From Chitinophaga arvensicola (GTDB taxonomy: Bacteria > Bacteroidota > Bacteroidia > Chitinophagales > Chitinophagaceae), in assembly GCF_900110835.1 (NCBI RefSeq), contig NZ_FOJG01000002.1:124001-188000 (forward strand): a DNA stretch of 64,000 nt. Reading direction: 5' to 3'. The notes under the pieces were generated by a model, which was not told the origin of the DNA, did not search any database, and saw nothing but the letters and a program-made list of their open reading frames with translations. Below, piece after piece: positions 1 to 8,848 of this stretch. A program made the position numbers and the translations under genes. Within the stretch, counting starts at the first letter, position 1. Every line of letters starts with the position of its first letter.

Positions 1-594
1 CAGCATATACATGCTGTAAGGGGAATTAGGGTGACTGTCGAAGAACGACTTTTCCAGTTCCTGCATAGCCTTGCCTCTTGCGCTGTTTGTTTTGTTGATG
101 GACGACATCAGCACTTTATTTTCACAGGATTTGCAGCTATCGGCTATTTTCCTGGTGGCCATCCAGCTTTCCTGGTCCATTTTACTTCCTTTGATTCTTA
201 GATCTGTCCAGTCGGCGTTAGCTTCACCACCCTGTACTTCGGCTGCATACACTTTGTCTGCATCGCCTTTAATGGTGATTACGTCGTTGGTCAGAAAGAA
301 GCGGAGAGCAGGAGCGGTCAGCGTCTGTTTTTCGGTGACCACTTCCAGCGCAGGGTTTCCTTTTACGGTGAAACTGGCCATCGTAGCGGTATTCACCGTT
401 CCTTTCATGATCAGCCAGCCTTTTTCAGTAGTGTAGGTGGAGTCGATGCTTAATTTCCCGTTACTTACATACGACAGTCTGGGCTGATAATTTTTAACAT
501 GACTGAGTTTGATCCTGAGGGTATATCCCTGCTGGGCGAAACTGCCGGATGCAACAAGAAAACTGCACAACAGTATGGCATACTTCTTCATCAT
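1..594 (-). CDS. DUF4369 thioredoxin-like exported protein, C-terminus cut by window edge
   Basis: About 198 residues are visible, read from the ATG at 594 (a second ATG follows directly at 591). A signal peptide ends near residue 21 (...GSFAQQ). Residues about 25-115 look like the all-beta DUF4369 domain found at the N-terminus of Bacteroidota TlpA/AhpC-type thiol:disulfide oxidoreductases; residues 140-198 are a helical linker with a CKSC pair. The thioredoxin domain with its CxxC active site would lie beyond the left edge, so it is not seen. The gene starts 21 bp after the SusD stop and is probably the last visible gene of that operon, a common arrangement in Chitinophaga. Its role there, perhaps thiol redox upkeep of envelope proteins, is inference. 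Confidence 0.7.
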   Translation of the reverse strand, partial: MMKKYAILLCSFLVASGSFAQQGYTLRIKLSHVKNYQPRLSYVSNGKLSIDSTYTTEKGWLIMKGTVNTATMASFTVKGNPALEVVTEKQTLTAPALRFFLTNDVITIKGDADKVYAAEVQGGEANADWTDLRIKGSKMDQESWMATRKIADSCKSCENKVLMSSINKTNSARGKAMQELEKSFFDSHPNSPYSMYML

Positions 595-615
595 ATGAAT
601 GGTTGGTTTTTGTTT

Positions 616-2082
616 TTACGGATTATTGGACATTGTGGGATTGGCATCCATTACATAGATGGCAAACCGCAGGGTAAGCCGCTCCGGTTTCATGGTGTAG
701 GTGCCGGTTACCTTGCCAAAATCATCATATACTTTATGCGTGTTTCCCACTGTGCCGGCATAGGATGGTTCCACCGAGATGCGGCGCATATCCAGCCAGC
801 GGTTGCCTGTCAGTGCAAATTCACGGATCCTTTCTTCCAGGATGAATTTTACCAGTGCCACTTTATCACCTGCAATAGCGGTGGGTACCGGTGCATCCGA
901 TGATGCTACCCTGGTGAGACGGAAATTTTTAAGATCCTCCGCTGCTGCGGGCAACTGACCGAGGCGTGCTTTGCATTCTGCTATCAGAAGATATATATCC
1001 GTTACCGTTACGCCCATATTTGCGTACGACTGCCCCCAGGCTCTTCTCATGTTGGAAGGATAACTCGCACCGGTTAACCAGGTCTGGGTGCTGAAAAATT
1101 TCAGTCGTTCATCGTCGGTAGTGAAAAGTGCGGCTGTCTGAGAACTCATCACCACGCCATCAAGCCCTGCACCATACAGTCTTGCAGCAGAGCGCATATA
1201 CGCTACTTCATTGTCCATATCAGCATAGAGCCGGTTAGGTCCGTTCATCGGATCAATAGGGAGGAAGGTGCCGTTTGCAGCAAATTCTTTATGATAGTCG
1301 TACAGCCCAACTTTTATGGTGGAGCGGGACAAGGAGGTCGTAAAGGCCTGCAGGAGCGGCAAAGCCGTATCCCATTGCTGCATGAATACATATACTTTTC
1401 CTAACAGCGCCTGTGCTGTTGGTTTGGCGCCCCTCGCTCTGTTGGTGATGGTTTCGGGCAGTAAAGGAATAGCTTCGTTCAGATCGGCTACAATCTGGTC
1501 GTACAGCTGCTTCACGGTGGCCCTGGTGAAGGTAGTTTGTGTAACATCGGCGGTCATAAATAAAGGCGAAGCCAGGTCGGTAGCTGCGGTGGCTGCATTA
1601 TAGGGCTTGCCGTATAAATTTACCAGCAGGAAATGTACCCAGGCCCGTCCCATCAATGCTTCTGCCCGGAGCGCATTTTTTTGTGCATCCGTGCCATCGG
1701 ATGCTTTCATCACTTCTGCAATGATTTTATTGTAGATATAGACCTGCTTTACAAACATCGTTATTTCCGACTCGGTGACGTTGGGGAGATAGATATCATC
1801 CGACCATTTGAATGCCTCCTGGTCGGCCATGGAAGCGGCGCCAAATCCTACTACATTGAAACTGCCACTGCCTGCTACTTCATCTCCCATAACAGCAGGA
1901 GAAAAAAGCGAGAACTGGTGGAGAGAGGCGGCATTCAGCATCATATCATAGTCCCCTGTTTTTTGTGCAATCAGTACGCCTTTGGGTGTTACTTCCAGGA
2001 ACTCCTTTTTGCATCCTGATTGAACAAAACCAGCCACCGATAATGAAAGGAGTATTATTATATTTTTTGCAACCTTTATCAT
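616..2082 (-). CDS. SusD/RagB-family outer-membrane lipoprotein
   Basis: A 488-residue lipoprotein with the lipobox QSGC near residue 22, followed by KKEFLEV, the usual start of a mature SusD. SusD proteins sit on the cell surface, bind the nutrient and form the lid of the SusC channel. The start at 2082 was preferred over one 132 bp upstream because the upstream stretch overlaps the end of susC and lacks a signal peptide. TPR-like helical content (for example ALMGRAWVHFLLVNLYG and AQALLGKVYVFMQQW) and the C-terminal RWLDMRR motif fit the family. The susC stop lies 11 bp upstream, so the two are co-transcribed. The substrate cannot be read from the sequence; no glycosidase is visible beside it. 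Confidence 0.9.
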   Translation of the reverse strand: MIKVAKNIIILLSLSVAGFVQSGCKKEFLEVTPKGVLIAQKTGDYDMMLNAASLHQFSLFSPAVMGDEVAGSGSFNVVGFGAASMADQEAFKWSDDIYLPNVTESEITMFVKQVYIYNKIIAEVMKASDGTDAQKNALRAEALMGRAWVHFLLVNLYGKPYNAATAATDLASPLFMTADVTQTTFTRATVKQLYDQIVADLNEAIPLLPETITNRARGAKPTAQALLGKVYVFMQQWDTALPLLQAFTTSLSRSTIKVGLYDYHKEFAANGTFLPIDPMNGPNRLYADMDNEVAYMRSAARLYGAGLDGVVMSSQTAALFTTDDERLKFFSTQTWLTGASYPSNMRRAWGQSYANMGVTVTDIYLLIAECKARLGQLPAAAEDLKNFRLTRVASSDAPVPTAIAGDKVALVKFILEERIREFALTGNRWLDMRRISVEPSYAGTVGNTHKVYDDFGKVTGTYTMKPERLTLRFAIYVMDANPTMSNNP

Positions 2083-2093
2083 TGCTTTTAATT

Positions 2094-5000
2094 TTAGAGT
2101 GTTAAATGAGCACCGATGGTGATGGCCTTCTGATTGGCAGGCATAATACTGCTGGTGCCAGGTGAAGTGCTGTTGGAGAATTCCGGATCCAGACCGTAAT
2201 GGTTGGCTTTCCACAACATCAGGTTGGATAACTGCGCACGGAAGGAGAGTCCTTCAATATGCATCATGCTCACTACCTGTGCGGGGAGCTGGTACACGAG
2301 GGAAATGTCCCTGATCTTGATGTAAGAGGCATCCACTACGTTAATATCTCCACGGGTATAATAAGAAGTAGTACGTTGTGCGCTGCTGGTAGACGGATTT
2401 GCTACAAATCTTGGGACATTGGTCTTCAGTTCATCACCCGGCTGCTTCCAGCGGTCGAGAAATTCTGTATTGATGTTGCCCGATCTGAAATTCATATAAC
2501 CCACGTTGAAGCTGCCGGAGTACTGGGTATTCATATCCCGGTACATTACATTGCCCATATTGAAGATGGTATTTACAGAAAGTGAGAAGCCTTTGTAGTG
2601 GAACATGTTCGACAATCCACCGCTCCACACCGGTTGATATACACCTTTAAAGACCATGTCTTCCGGTTTGGCCACATTGTTCGCTTTGGTTACTTTACCA
2701 TCTGCCAGCCGGATCTGTGGATCACCGGAGGCGTCCAGGCCGGCATACCGGTAGGTAAATACGGCAAAGGCAGGATAATTCAATACGTAGCTATTGTTGA
2801 GCAACTGATCGCCCCGGCTGATGGGAGTAGCAATCAGGCCCAGGTTGGTGAGCTTATTTTTGTTGTACGACATATTCAGCGTGGTACTCCACGAGAACTT
2901 CCCTGCATCAATGTTTAAAGAGCTGAGGGCGATATCAAATCCTTTGTTGGTCAGCGAGCCCACATTGCCATAAATGGAACTGGTGCCGGCCAGCGGGTTT
3001 ACAGGCAATAATCCCAACAGGTTGTCGGTATTCTTAAGATACAGGTCTACCGAACCACTCAGCCTGTTGCGTAATATGCCAAAGTCGATACCCACATTGT
3101 ATGTTTTTGTGCTTTCCCAGGTAAGATCAGGGTTGCTGAGGGTAGAAATGTTCAGTGCCTGTCCGCCGGGAACGTATCGTACTGTAGCTGGTTTGAAAAT
3201 ATCATAAGAGGCTGCGGAACCTGGTTTAGGCGACATCCCGGTCAGGCCGTAAGTAGCTCTCACCGCCAGTGCATCTACCCAGGATACATCATGCATAAAA
3301 GACTCGTTGGCAATATTCCATTTTCCTCCGATGCTCCATACCGGTTTACGCTGCGCAGATCTGTTCAAACCAAACAGGTTGCTCTGGTCATTACGTAAAC
3401 TGGCGTTGATACTATATTTACGCAACAGGGTATAGGCCGCATTTCCATAGTAGGAAGTAAACCTGGAGCGGGGGATCGTTTCTGATTCACCGAAATAAGA
3501 GCCGTTTTCATCATTGGAGGTCGACAACCTCGACGACTTACGGTCTATACCTGTTGGCAGGATAGGGCCTACGATACCGGTAGTAGAAAGCAGTTTATAA
3601 TCCAGCATCGGGTAGGTTTGCAGTTCTTCGTCGTAGCCATATACGGTACTCCGGTTTACCACCGTGCGTTGTTCCTGGGCTTCGGCGCCGGCCAGTGCGG
3701 TTAACTGGTGCTTGCCGTTGTTCCAGTTTTTGTCGTAGTGCAGTTGATTTCTTACTACCCAGTTATCCAGCGATGAATTATATACGGTGTATCGTCCCCC
3801 TTTCGTTGGTAGGTTATAGGTAACTGTTCCATCGCTGTTGGCAACGGCAAAATTCGTGATGTTGGCGCGCTGCTGATAGTTGGACACATCGTCATATACC
3901 TGTGTCTTCCCCGTTTCTTTTACATAAGCATATACACCTTCAAACTTCAGCCCTTTATACAGGTTCACGGTAATACCGGTATTGAATCTTCCGCTGAAAG
4001 TATTACTCTTCGTATAGCCGGTATTCATATTATCAATAGGATTGTAATTCATATTGATTTTACTCAGCTTTTCGATATTGGGTCTTTCCCTTTCACTCAG
4101 GTAACCCATGTAAGGCATGTTGAGACTGTTGCCGTTATCATCGCGGAACAACTGGTAGGGGAGATACCTGTTATCGATGGAAATGGGCCGGCTATCGGTG
4201 GTGCTGTTATTGGTCAGATCTGCGCTTACATATATTTTCAGCAACCGGTTGAAGTTGAAATCCTGGCGGGTATTCAGTTTGAAGGTATTATCCTTGCTGC
4301 CGGGTGTATAAGATTTGTTATCGGTATAGGCAAATGAGTTGTAGTAAGCATGCTTGTCTGTACCACCACTAACGGTTACGGTATGGTTGGTCAGTAAGGA
4401 AGGGCGATACCAGATATCCCCCATCTGTGAGGTATTGCTGATACGGCCAAGGCTATCCAGTTTGGCATTGCCCACTTCTTTGGAGATCACGCCGTTTTTC
4501 ATATCATACAATATCTGGTTGGAAGGCGCCAGTCCGTATACAGAATTCAGCGGGTCATAGGTGGTAGCGCGCTGGTAGGGCATATACAGACTTACGGAAT
4601 CGAAAACTTCCCGCATTGTCTGGATATACTGGCTGCTGTTCATCATATGGAAATAGTCGTATTGCGGGCGTCCCTGGAAGTTCACAAACCCATCATACGT
4701 TACTTTCATTTTACCGCTCTTTCCTTTTTTGGTATTGATAACAATCACCCCATTGGAAGCCCTGGCACCCCAGATAGAGGCGGCGGTGGCATCTTTCAGC
4801 ACGGTAATGTCGGCCACGTCCTGCGGGTTAATGGTAGAGATCCTGCTCACATCTACCGCGATACCATCTACGACTACCAGCGGGTTCCTGTCGGATTGCA
4901 GGGTGTTGAGCCCCCTGATGAGAAAAGTATTTTTATCGGTAGAAGCACTGGGAGAGTTGTTGATCACCAACCCGGGAATCTGGCCGTCCAGGCGTTGCAG

Positions 5001-5747
5001 GATATTCATGCTGGTGGAGCGGTCGGCTACTACAGCCATATCCGGTTTGGAAAAAGAGCCGGCGCTGCGCTCTTTTGAAATAGTCTGGTAACCGGTGGAT
5101 ACGGCCACATTGATTTCATTGAGCGCAGTGACCTTTGTTTTCAGGGTAATAGTGGCCAGATCGCTCCGTCCGTTGATCCTTACCTCGTGGGTTTCCACGT
5201 TCAGACCTGTGAACAATAAAGTAGCACCGGGATCTATATCTTTCAAAACAAAAAGACCATCGGCATTGGAAAAGGTGCCTTTGGAGCGGCCTTTTTCCTG
5301 TACACTGATGCCGGCGGCAGGTTTCCCGTTTTCATCTTTCAGAAAACCAACTACATCCATCTGCGATAACATAGCCGTATCTTTTACAACCACCGTTTTT
5401 GCCACGATAGCATAGGTAAGGGGCTGATTACGGAAGATGATAGCCAGTACGTCTTTCAAAGATGCACGCTCTACGTCCAGCGACACCGGTGAGGCTTTTG
5501 CCAGCATAGCATCGTTGTAAAAGAACTGGTACCCGCTCTGTTTTTTCAGCTCCGGCAATATTTTGGATAAAGGCGCCTGTTTGGCTGACAAACTGATGGT
5601 TTGCGCCATTACTGCCTTTCCGGCCAGTGTGAGCACTAATAGTAATACCAGTGCTGCAACTTTTTGATTCAGCAACCGCCGAACGGACAGCGTCGCCGGT
5701 TTCCCCGATTTTTTGGGATAGCACATCCCCTTAGCAGATGACTGCAT
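2094..5747 (-). CDS. SusC/RagA-family TonB-dependent outer-membrane transporter with STN domain
   Basis: A 1217-residue TonB-linked porin. Domains in order: signal peptide (to about residue 49, ...KAVMAQ), STN secretin/TonB N-terminal domain (about 50-125), carboxypeptidase-regulatory-like beta domain (about 130-210), plug domain (about 225-345, with VVVDGIAVDV and the family signature VLKDATAASIWGARASNGVI), then a beta barrel ending in GAHLTL. The STN domain is the part that signals to a FecR anti-sigma factor, and fecR and an ECF sigma gene lie directly upstream in the same direction. Substrate unknown. The start at 5747 gives a long basic n-region; an in-frame ATG at 5726 is a possible alternative. 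Confidence 0.93.
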   Translation of the reverse strand: MQSSAKGMCYPKKSGKPATLSVRRLLNQKVAALVLLLVLTLAGKAVMAQTISLSAKQAPLSKILPELKKQSGYQFFYNDAMLAKASPVSLDVERASLKDVLAIIFRNQPLTYAIVAKTVVVKDTAMLSQMDVVGFLKDENGKPAAGISVQEKGRSKGTFSNADGLFVLKDIDPGATLLFTGLNVETHEVRINGRSDLATITLKTKVTALNEINVAVSTGYQTISKERSAGSFSKPDMAVVADRSTSMNILQRLDGQIPGLVINNSPSASTDKNTFLIRGLNTLQSDRNPLVVVDGIAVDVSRISTINPQDVADITVLKDATAASIWGARASNGVIVINTKKGKSGKMKVTYDGFVNFQGRPQYDYFHMMNSSQYIQTMREVFDSVSLYMPYQRATTYDPLNSVYGLAPSNQILYDMKNGVISKEVGNAKLDSLGRISNTSQMGDIWYRPSLLTNHTVTVSGGTDKHAYYNSFAYTDNKSYTPGSKDNTFKLNTRQDFNFNRLLKIYVSADLTNNSTTDSRPISIDNRYLPYQLFRDDNGNSLNMPYMGYLSERERPNIEKLSKINMNYNPIDNMNTGYTKSNTFSGRFNTGITVNLYKGLKFEGVYAYVKETGKTQVYDDVSNYQQRANITNFAVANSDGTVTYNLPTKGGRYTVYNSSLDNWVVRNQLHYDKNWNNGKHQLTALAGAEAQEQRTVVNRSTVYGYDEELQTYPMLDYKLLSTTGIVGPILPTGIDRKSSRLSTSNDENGSYFGESETIPRSRFTSYYGNAAYTLLRKYSINASLRNDQSNLFGLNRSAQRKPVWSIGGKWNIANESFMHDVSWVDALAVRATYGLTGMSPKPGSAASYDIFKPATVRYVPGGQALNISTLSNPDLTWESTKTYNVGIDFGILRNRLSGSVDLYLKNTDNLLGLLPVNPLAGTSSIYGNVGSLTNKGFDIALSSLNIDAGKFSWSTTLNMSYNKNKLTNLGLIATPISRGDQLLNNSYVLNYPAFAVFTYRYAGLDASGDPQIRLADGKVTKANNVAKPEDMVFKGVYQPVWSGGLSNMFHYKGFSLSVNTIFNMGNVMYRDMNTQYSGSFNVGYMNFRSGNINTEFLDRWKQPGDELKTNVPRFVANPSTSSAQRTTSYYTRGDINVVDASYIKIRDISLVYQLPAQVVSMMHIEGLSFRAQLSNLMLWKANHYGLDPEFSNSTSPGTSSIMPANQKAITIGAHLTL

Positions 5748-5810
5748 AACTTTTGGTTGGTTTTAGACTTACGATGATTATATTTTGGCCGATTTCTCCG
5801 GTGTCCGTAC

Positions 5811-7016
5811 TCAGCGCGACAACACGGTTAATTTTCTTCCCTCGAGTTTAAAATGAATTCTGCTCATTTCAAGTATTGTTAGTAATTCGGTAAGTGTAAC
5901 GGACCGGCTGAATCCCCCGGTAAAAGTATCGGTGGGCATTGGACCGTCGTATATTATTTCTATATCATACCATCTCGCTACATCACGCATGACATGGGTA
6001 AGATCCCTGCTTTTGTATTCAAACTGACCGTTCTTCCAGGCGATGGCTTCTTCTATATCGGCATTGCCATCTATCCGGATATTACTGCTGTTTTTCGATA
6101 AAATCGCCTGCTGGCCGGGAACCAGCATCTGGCTGCTGGCACCGTTGGTCACTTTAATGCTGCCTTCCACCAATGTTACACAAAGGTTGGGATCCTCATC
6201 ATATGCGTTTACATTGAAGTGTGTACCATATACCTGCACCTGTTTGTCGTTTTGCATTACAATAAACGGACGGGCGGTATCTTTGGCAATCTCAAACCAT
6301 GCCTGTCCCCTGATCTGCACTACCCGTTTGTTCCCCGGAAAAACGACCGGATAAGTAAGGGATGAACCGGCATCCAGTACTACCAGCGAGCCATCGGATA
6401 AGCGAAGCGGATATTGCTGGCCCCTGCGGGTGGTCAGCGTATTATAGGTAGTGGCTGCGGCGGATGTTTCGCCGGAATATACCACGGTTCCGTTGGCCGC
6501 AGATACCTGTGCATTCCCCTGTTGAAGATGGAGCGTATTGGCGGCACTGTCCAGCTGCACTACACTGCCATCGGCCAGTGTGAGCGTGGCGCCTGTAACA
6601 CCAGGCATTACATCATTCTTATAGGAAGGATTCGCAATCTTTGCTACCGGTAGCCGCTTGTTTTGCTGCTGGTGAAGGTAATACCAGGAACCTATGCCGA
6701 TGAGCAGGAATACAGCCGCTGCAGCCCATATCTGCCGGATCCGGCGTACGGGCCGGTGATGTATCCGGAGATAATCCGTTGGTTGCTGATTTCCTGTAGC
6801 CAATATTTTTTTCAGCGTTTTGGCGCCATTTACACCGGCCGACAGGTCATATTCCCCCTCATGCCGGTCCCACCAGGCCTTCATGTCGTCAGATAATAAT
6901 GCTTCATTCTCTGTATTGGCTACCAGTTGCCAGAACTCCTGCAACTCTTCCGGGCTGGCTTGTCCCCTGGCATATTTCTCGAATAATAGCTGTAAGCGTA
7001 TCGGTTGCTGCGACAT
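5811..7016 (-). CDS. FecR-family anti-sigma factor
   Basis: A 401-residue inner-membrane protein. Residues 1-90 form the cytoplasmic sigma-binding part; one membrane helix spans about 96-114 (IWAAAAVFLLIGIGSWYYL); the periplasmic part holds the FecR domain (about 185-280, with TRRGQQYPLRLSDGS and VQVYGTHFNVNAYDED) and a C-terminal DUF4974/STN-like domain (about 330-400, DVARWYDIEIIYDG). It lies between the ECF sigma gene (73 bp upstream) and susC (63 bp downstream), the standard order for trans-envelope signalling in which loaded SusC relieves inhibition of the sigma factor. Confidence 0.92.
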   Translation of the reverse strand: MSQQPIRLQLLFEKYARGQASPEELQEFWQLVANTENEALLSDDMKAWWDRHEGEYDLSAGVNGAKTLKKILATGNQQPTDYLRIHHRPVRRIRQIWAAAAVFLLIGIGSWYYLHQQQNKRLPVAKIANPSYKNDVMPGVTGATLTLADGSVVQLDSAANTLHLQQGNAQVSAANGTVVYSGETSAAATTYNTLTTRRGQQYPLRLSDGSLVVLDAGSSLTYPVVFPGNKRVVQIRGQAWFEIAKDTARPFIVMQNDKQVQVYGTHFNVNAYDEDPNLCVTLVEGSIKVTNGASSQMLVPGQQAILSKNSSNIRIDGNADIEEAIAWKNGQFEYKSRDLTHVMRDVARWYDIEIIYDGPMPTDTFTGGFSRSVTLTELLTILEMSRIHFKLEGRKLTVLSR

Positions 7017-7089
7017 GTTAAAATAAGTGGCTTATACTATATAGACGCACGTAAAAAGAGCAGGAGGTATCGGGACCGGAAATTTTTTT

Positions 7090-7692
7090 TTACTTCCGGG
7101 TTTCCAGGTAGAAATAAAGCAGCAGTGAGCTTTCCAGGCCTCTTTTATGGAGGAACTCCCGGATGGACTGGAGTGCATGGGACATTGTTTTTTTCACTGT
7201 CTGGGTCGACAGGTTCAGTTGGCGGGCAATCTGTTCGTGGGTGAGCCCCTGCTCCCGGCTGAGGGTAAATACGAGTTTTCTTTGAGGAGATAATTGACGG
7301 ATAGCCTCCTGTAACAACTGACGGGCTTCTCCATCGAGCAGTTTATCTGCGGTATCTTCTACATACAGATCTGCCATCTGCCCGGCCACCAACTCCTGCA
7401 TTTTACGTTGTGTAGCAGTATACCGGAAGAAGCTGATCGCTTTATTGTAGGCGACTTTGGAAAGAAAGGCATCCATGTTCCGGATATCGGTGATCAGTTC
7501 ACGGCCCGTCCATAGTTTTGTGAAGATATCATATAACAGCTCCTCCGCAATTTCATGTGATTTCGTCATGCGCAGCAGGTAGGTATACACCTTTTTCCAG
7601 TAGCGGTTGTAAAGCTCGGTAAAGGCGACTTCATCCCCATCTGCGATGCGGCGCAGCAAATCATTTTCAATATAATCGGAATCGGAGGACAT
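7090..7692 (-). CDS. ECF sigma-70 factor (Bacteroidota Sus-associated type)
   Basis: A 200-residue extracytoplasmic-function sigma factor. Region 2 is at about 20-90 (FTELYNRYWKKVYTYLLRM, EELLYDIFTKLW) and region 4 at about 130-190, with the helix-turn-helix LTHEQIARQLNLSTQTVKK. No anti-sigma or sensory domain is attached. It is the first gene of the minus-strand sigma-FecR-SusC-SusD series and probably activates that operon. A possible -7 box (TACTTTTA on the minus strand, one mismatch to TAnnTTTG) lies just upstream of the ATG at 7692. Confidence 0.92.
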   Translation of the reverse strand: MSSDSDYIENDLLRRIADGDEVAFTELYNRYWKKVYTYLLRMTKSHEIAEELLYDIFTKLWTGRELITDIRNMDAFLSKVAYNKAISFFRYTATQRKMQELVAGQMADLYVEDTADKLLDGEARQLLQEAIRQLSPQRKLVFTLSREQGLTHEQIARQLNLSTQTVKKTMSHALQSIREFLHKRGLESSLLLYFYLETRK

Positions 7693-7787
7693 ATTTGCTG
7701 GGATAAAAGTAATAAAAAAGATGAGATATCAATCCCTGCCCGATAGATTCATTATTTCTTGTATGGGTGGTGATGGAGGTAAAGCAG

Positions 7788-7813
7788 GATGGCCACCCAT
7801 GTGAGTGGCCATC
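7788..7813. terminator. Hairpin between unknown gene and sigma gene
   Basis: Perfect 9-bp stem GATGGCCAC / GTGGCCATC with an 8-base loop. No U-tract follows on either strand. It lies 75 bp after the stop of the minus-strand gene at 7889-8665 and before the sigma gene, so it probably separates the two transcripts. Confidence 0.35.
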
Positions 7814-7888
7814 TCAGGTTATTCATTTCCGGTATTACGCTATTATTATATCTGCAAGAGGGGAATCTGCAAACCAGCTATCATGCTG

Positions 7889-8665
7889 CTAATTCTCACT
7901 GCTCTTTAGAACAGCTACTATGGCAGGATTCAGGGTATGTAAATATTCCTCCAAAGCCTTTTTCCTGTATGCTTCCGCTTTCATGAGCTCAAATTTAGGG
8001 GCGCTCCCTTCCATGCCGGATGTGCTCACATAAGTAAGTGTATAGTCGTTAAAAGATAAATGAATGTCCATATCGGTACAACTGCCACTTAATATAAATT
8101 CATTTTTTAGCCATTTACCTTTAGAGAAATAATCCGGAAAATAGGTTGGGACATTGATCCCTTTATAGATCAAAAGAGAAGTGATGATCGTGTCGTTTTT
8201 TTCTAATTCCAGATAAATATTAAAATATCTGGTTAAGGGATGAACTATAACGTTTGCCAGAAAGGTCTTGTCTTTAGGATGAGTGAAGGTTTTGTATTTA
8301 ACCCGGAAATCAAGTGGCGTTCTTATAAGTTCCGCTTTAATTGCATACAGTATTGCTATATCCAGATGTTCATCCTGCGTGGCCAGCATAAGAAGCGCCT
8401 GATGTATGATCTCAATCATGGTGAGTTGTAGATACTCATCATCTTTTGATGAAAACTCTTTACCGGGGTCATAGCTGAATTTGACATTTACGATGTGTTT
8501 TCCTTCTCCGATAATAAGGTTTTGATCCTTTTCCCTGGTATGGATAATATGTATATGACGATAAAAGGTAAGCTCATGTTTTTTCAGCATGCCTGCGTAT
8601 ATCATTGAAATACCTTCTGCGCGTGAATTAATCGGTTCGTCTGTAACAGATACTAATCTTAACAT
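7889..8665 (-). CDS. Hypothetical protein, 258 residues
   Basis: Not recognised. It has no signal peptide, no membrane segment and no Cys motif, and reads as a soluble cytoplasmic alpha/beta protein (many beta-type stretches such as HKFT-like HIIHTREKDQNLIIGEG, then a helical segment YLQLTMIEIIHQALLML around residues 78-95). A lysine-rich C-terminal helix (FELMKAEAYRKKALEEYL) closes it. It stands alone between the divergent permease gene at 8849 and the sigma gene. The ATG at 8665 is the only good start. It may be an immunity-type or housekeeping protein of unknown role; nothing in the context decides. Confidence 0.55.
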   Translation of the reverse strand: MLRLVSVTDEPINSRAEGISMIYAGMLKKHELTFYRHIHIIHTREKDQNLIIGEGKHIVNVKFSYDPGKEFSSKDDEYLQLTMIEIIHQALLMLATQDEHLDIAILYAIKAELIRTPLDFRVKYKTFTHPKDKTFLANVIVHPLTRYFNIYLELEKNDTIITSLLIYKGINVPTYFPDYFSKGKWLKNEFILSGSCTDMDIHLSFNDYTLTYVSTSGMEGSAPKFELMKAEAYRKKALEEYLHTLNPAIVAVLKSSEN

Positions 8666-8848
8666 CTTAAATACATTTTACTATATGAATTTAAAGTTTT
8701 ATTTGATTAAGTGGCCTTCTGCGCCAGTCGCCCGCAAATGAACAGCCTTGTACCAAAACCGGACACTTCCTCGCATTAACCTCCTGATTCTCAATGCTGC
8801 TTCGACAGGTATCTTATTTGCGGCCTCACAAGACAAATCCAGCTCTCC

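Noticed and set aside
5748..5810. Antisense promoter before the first susC gene, by analogy with the second
   Set aside because: No terminator and only an imperfect TATATTTTG-like stretch; the 63-bp gap is too short.
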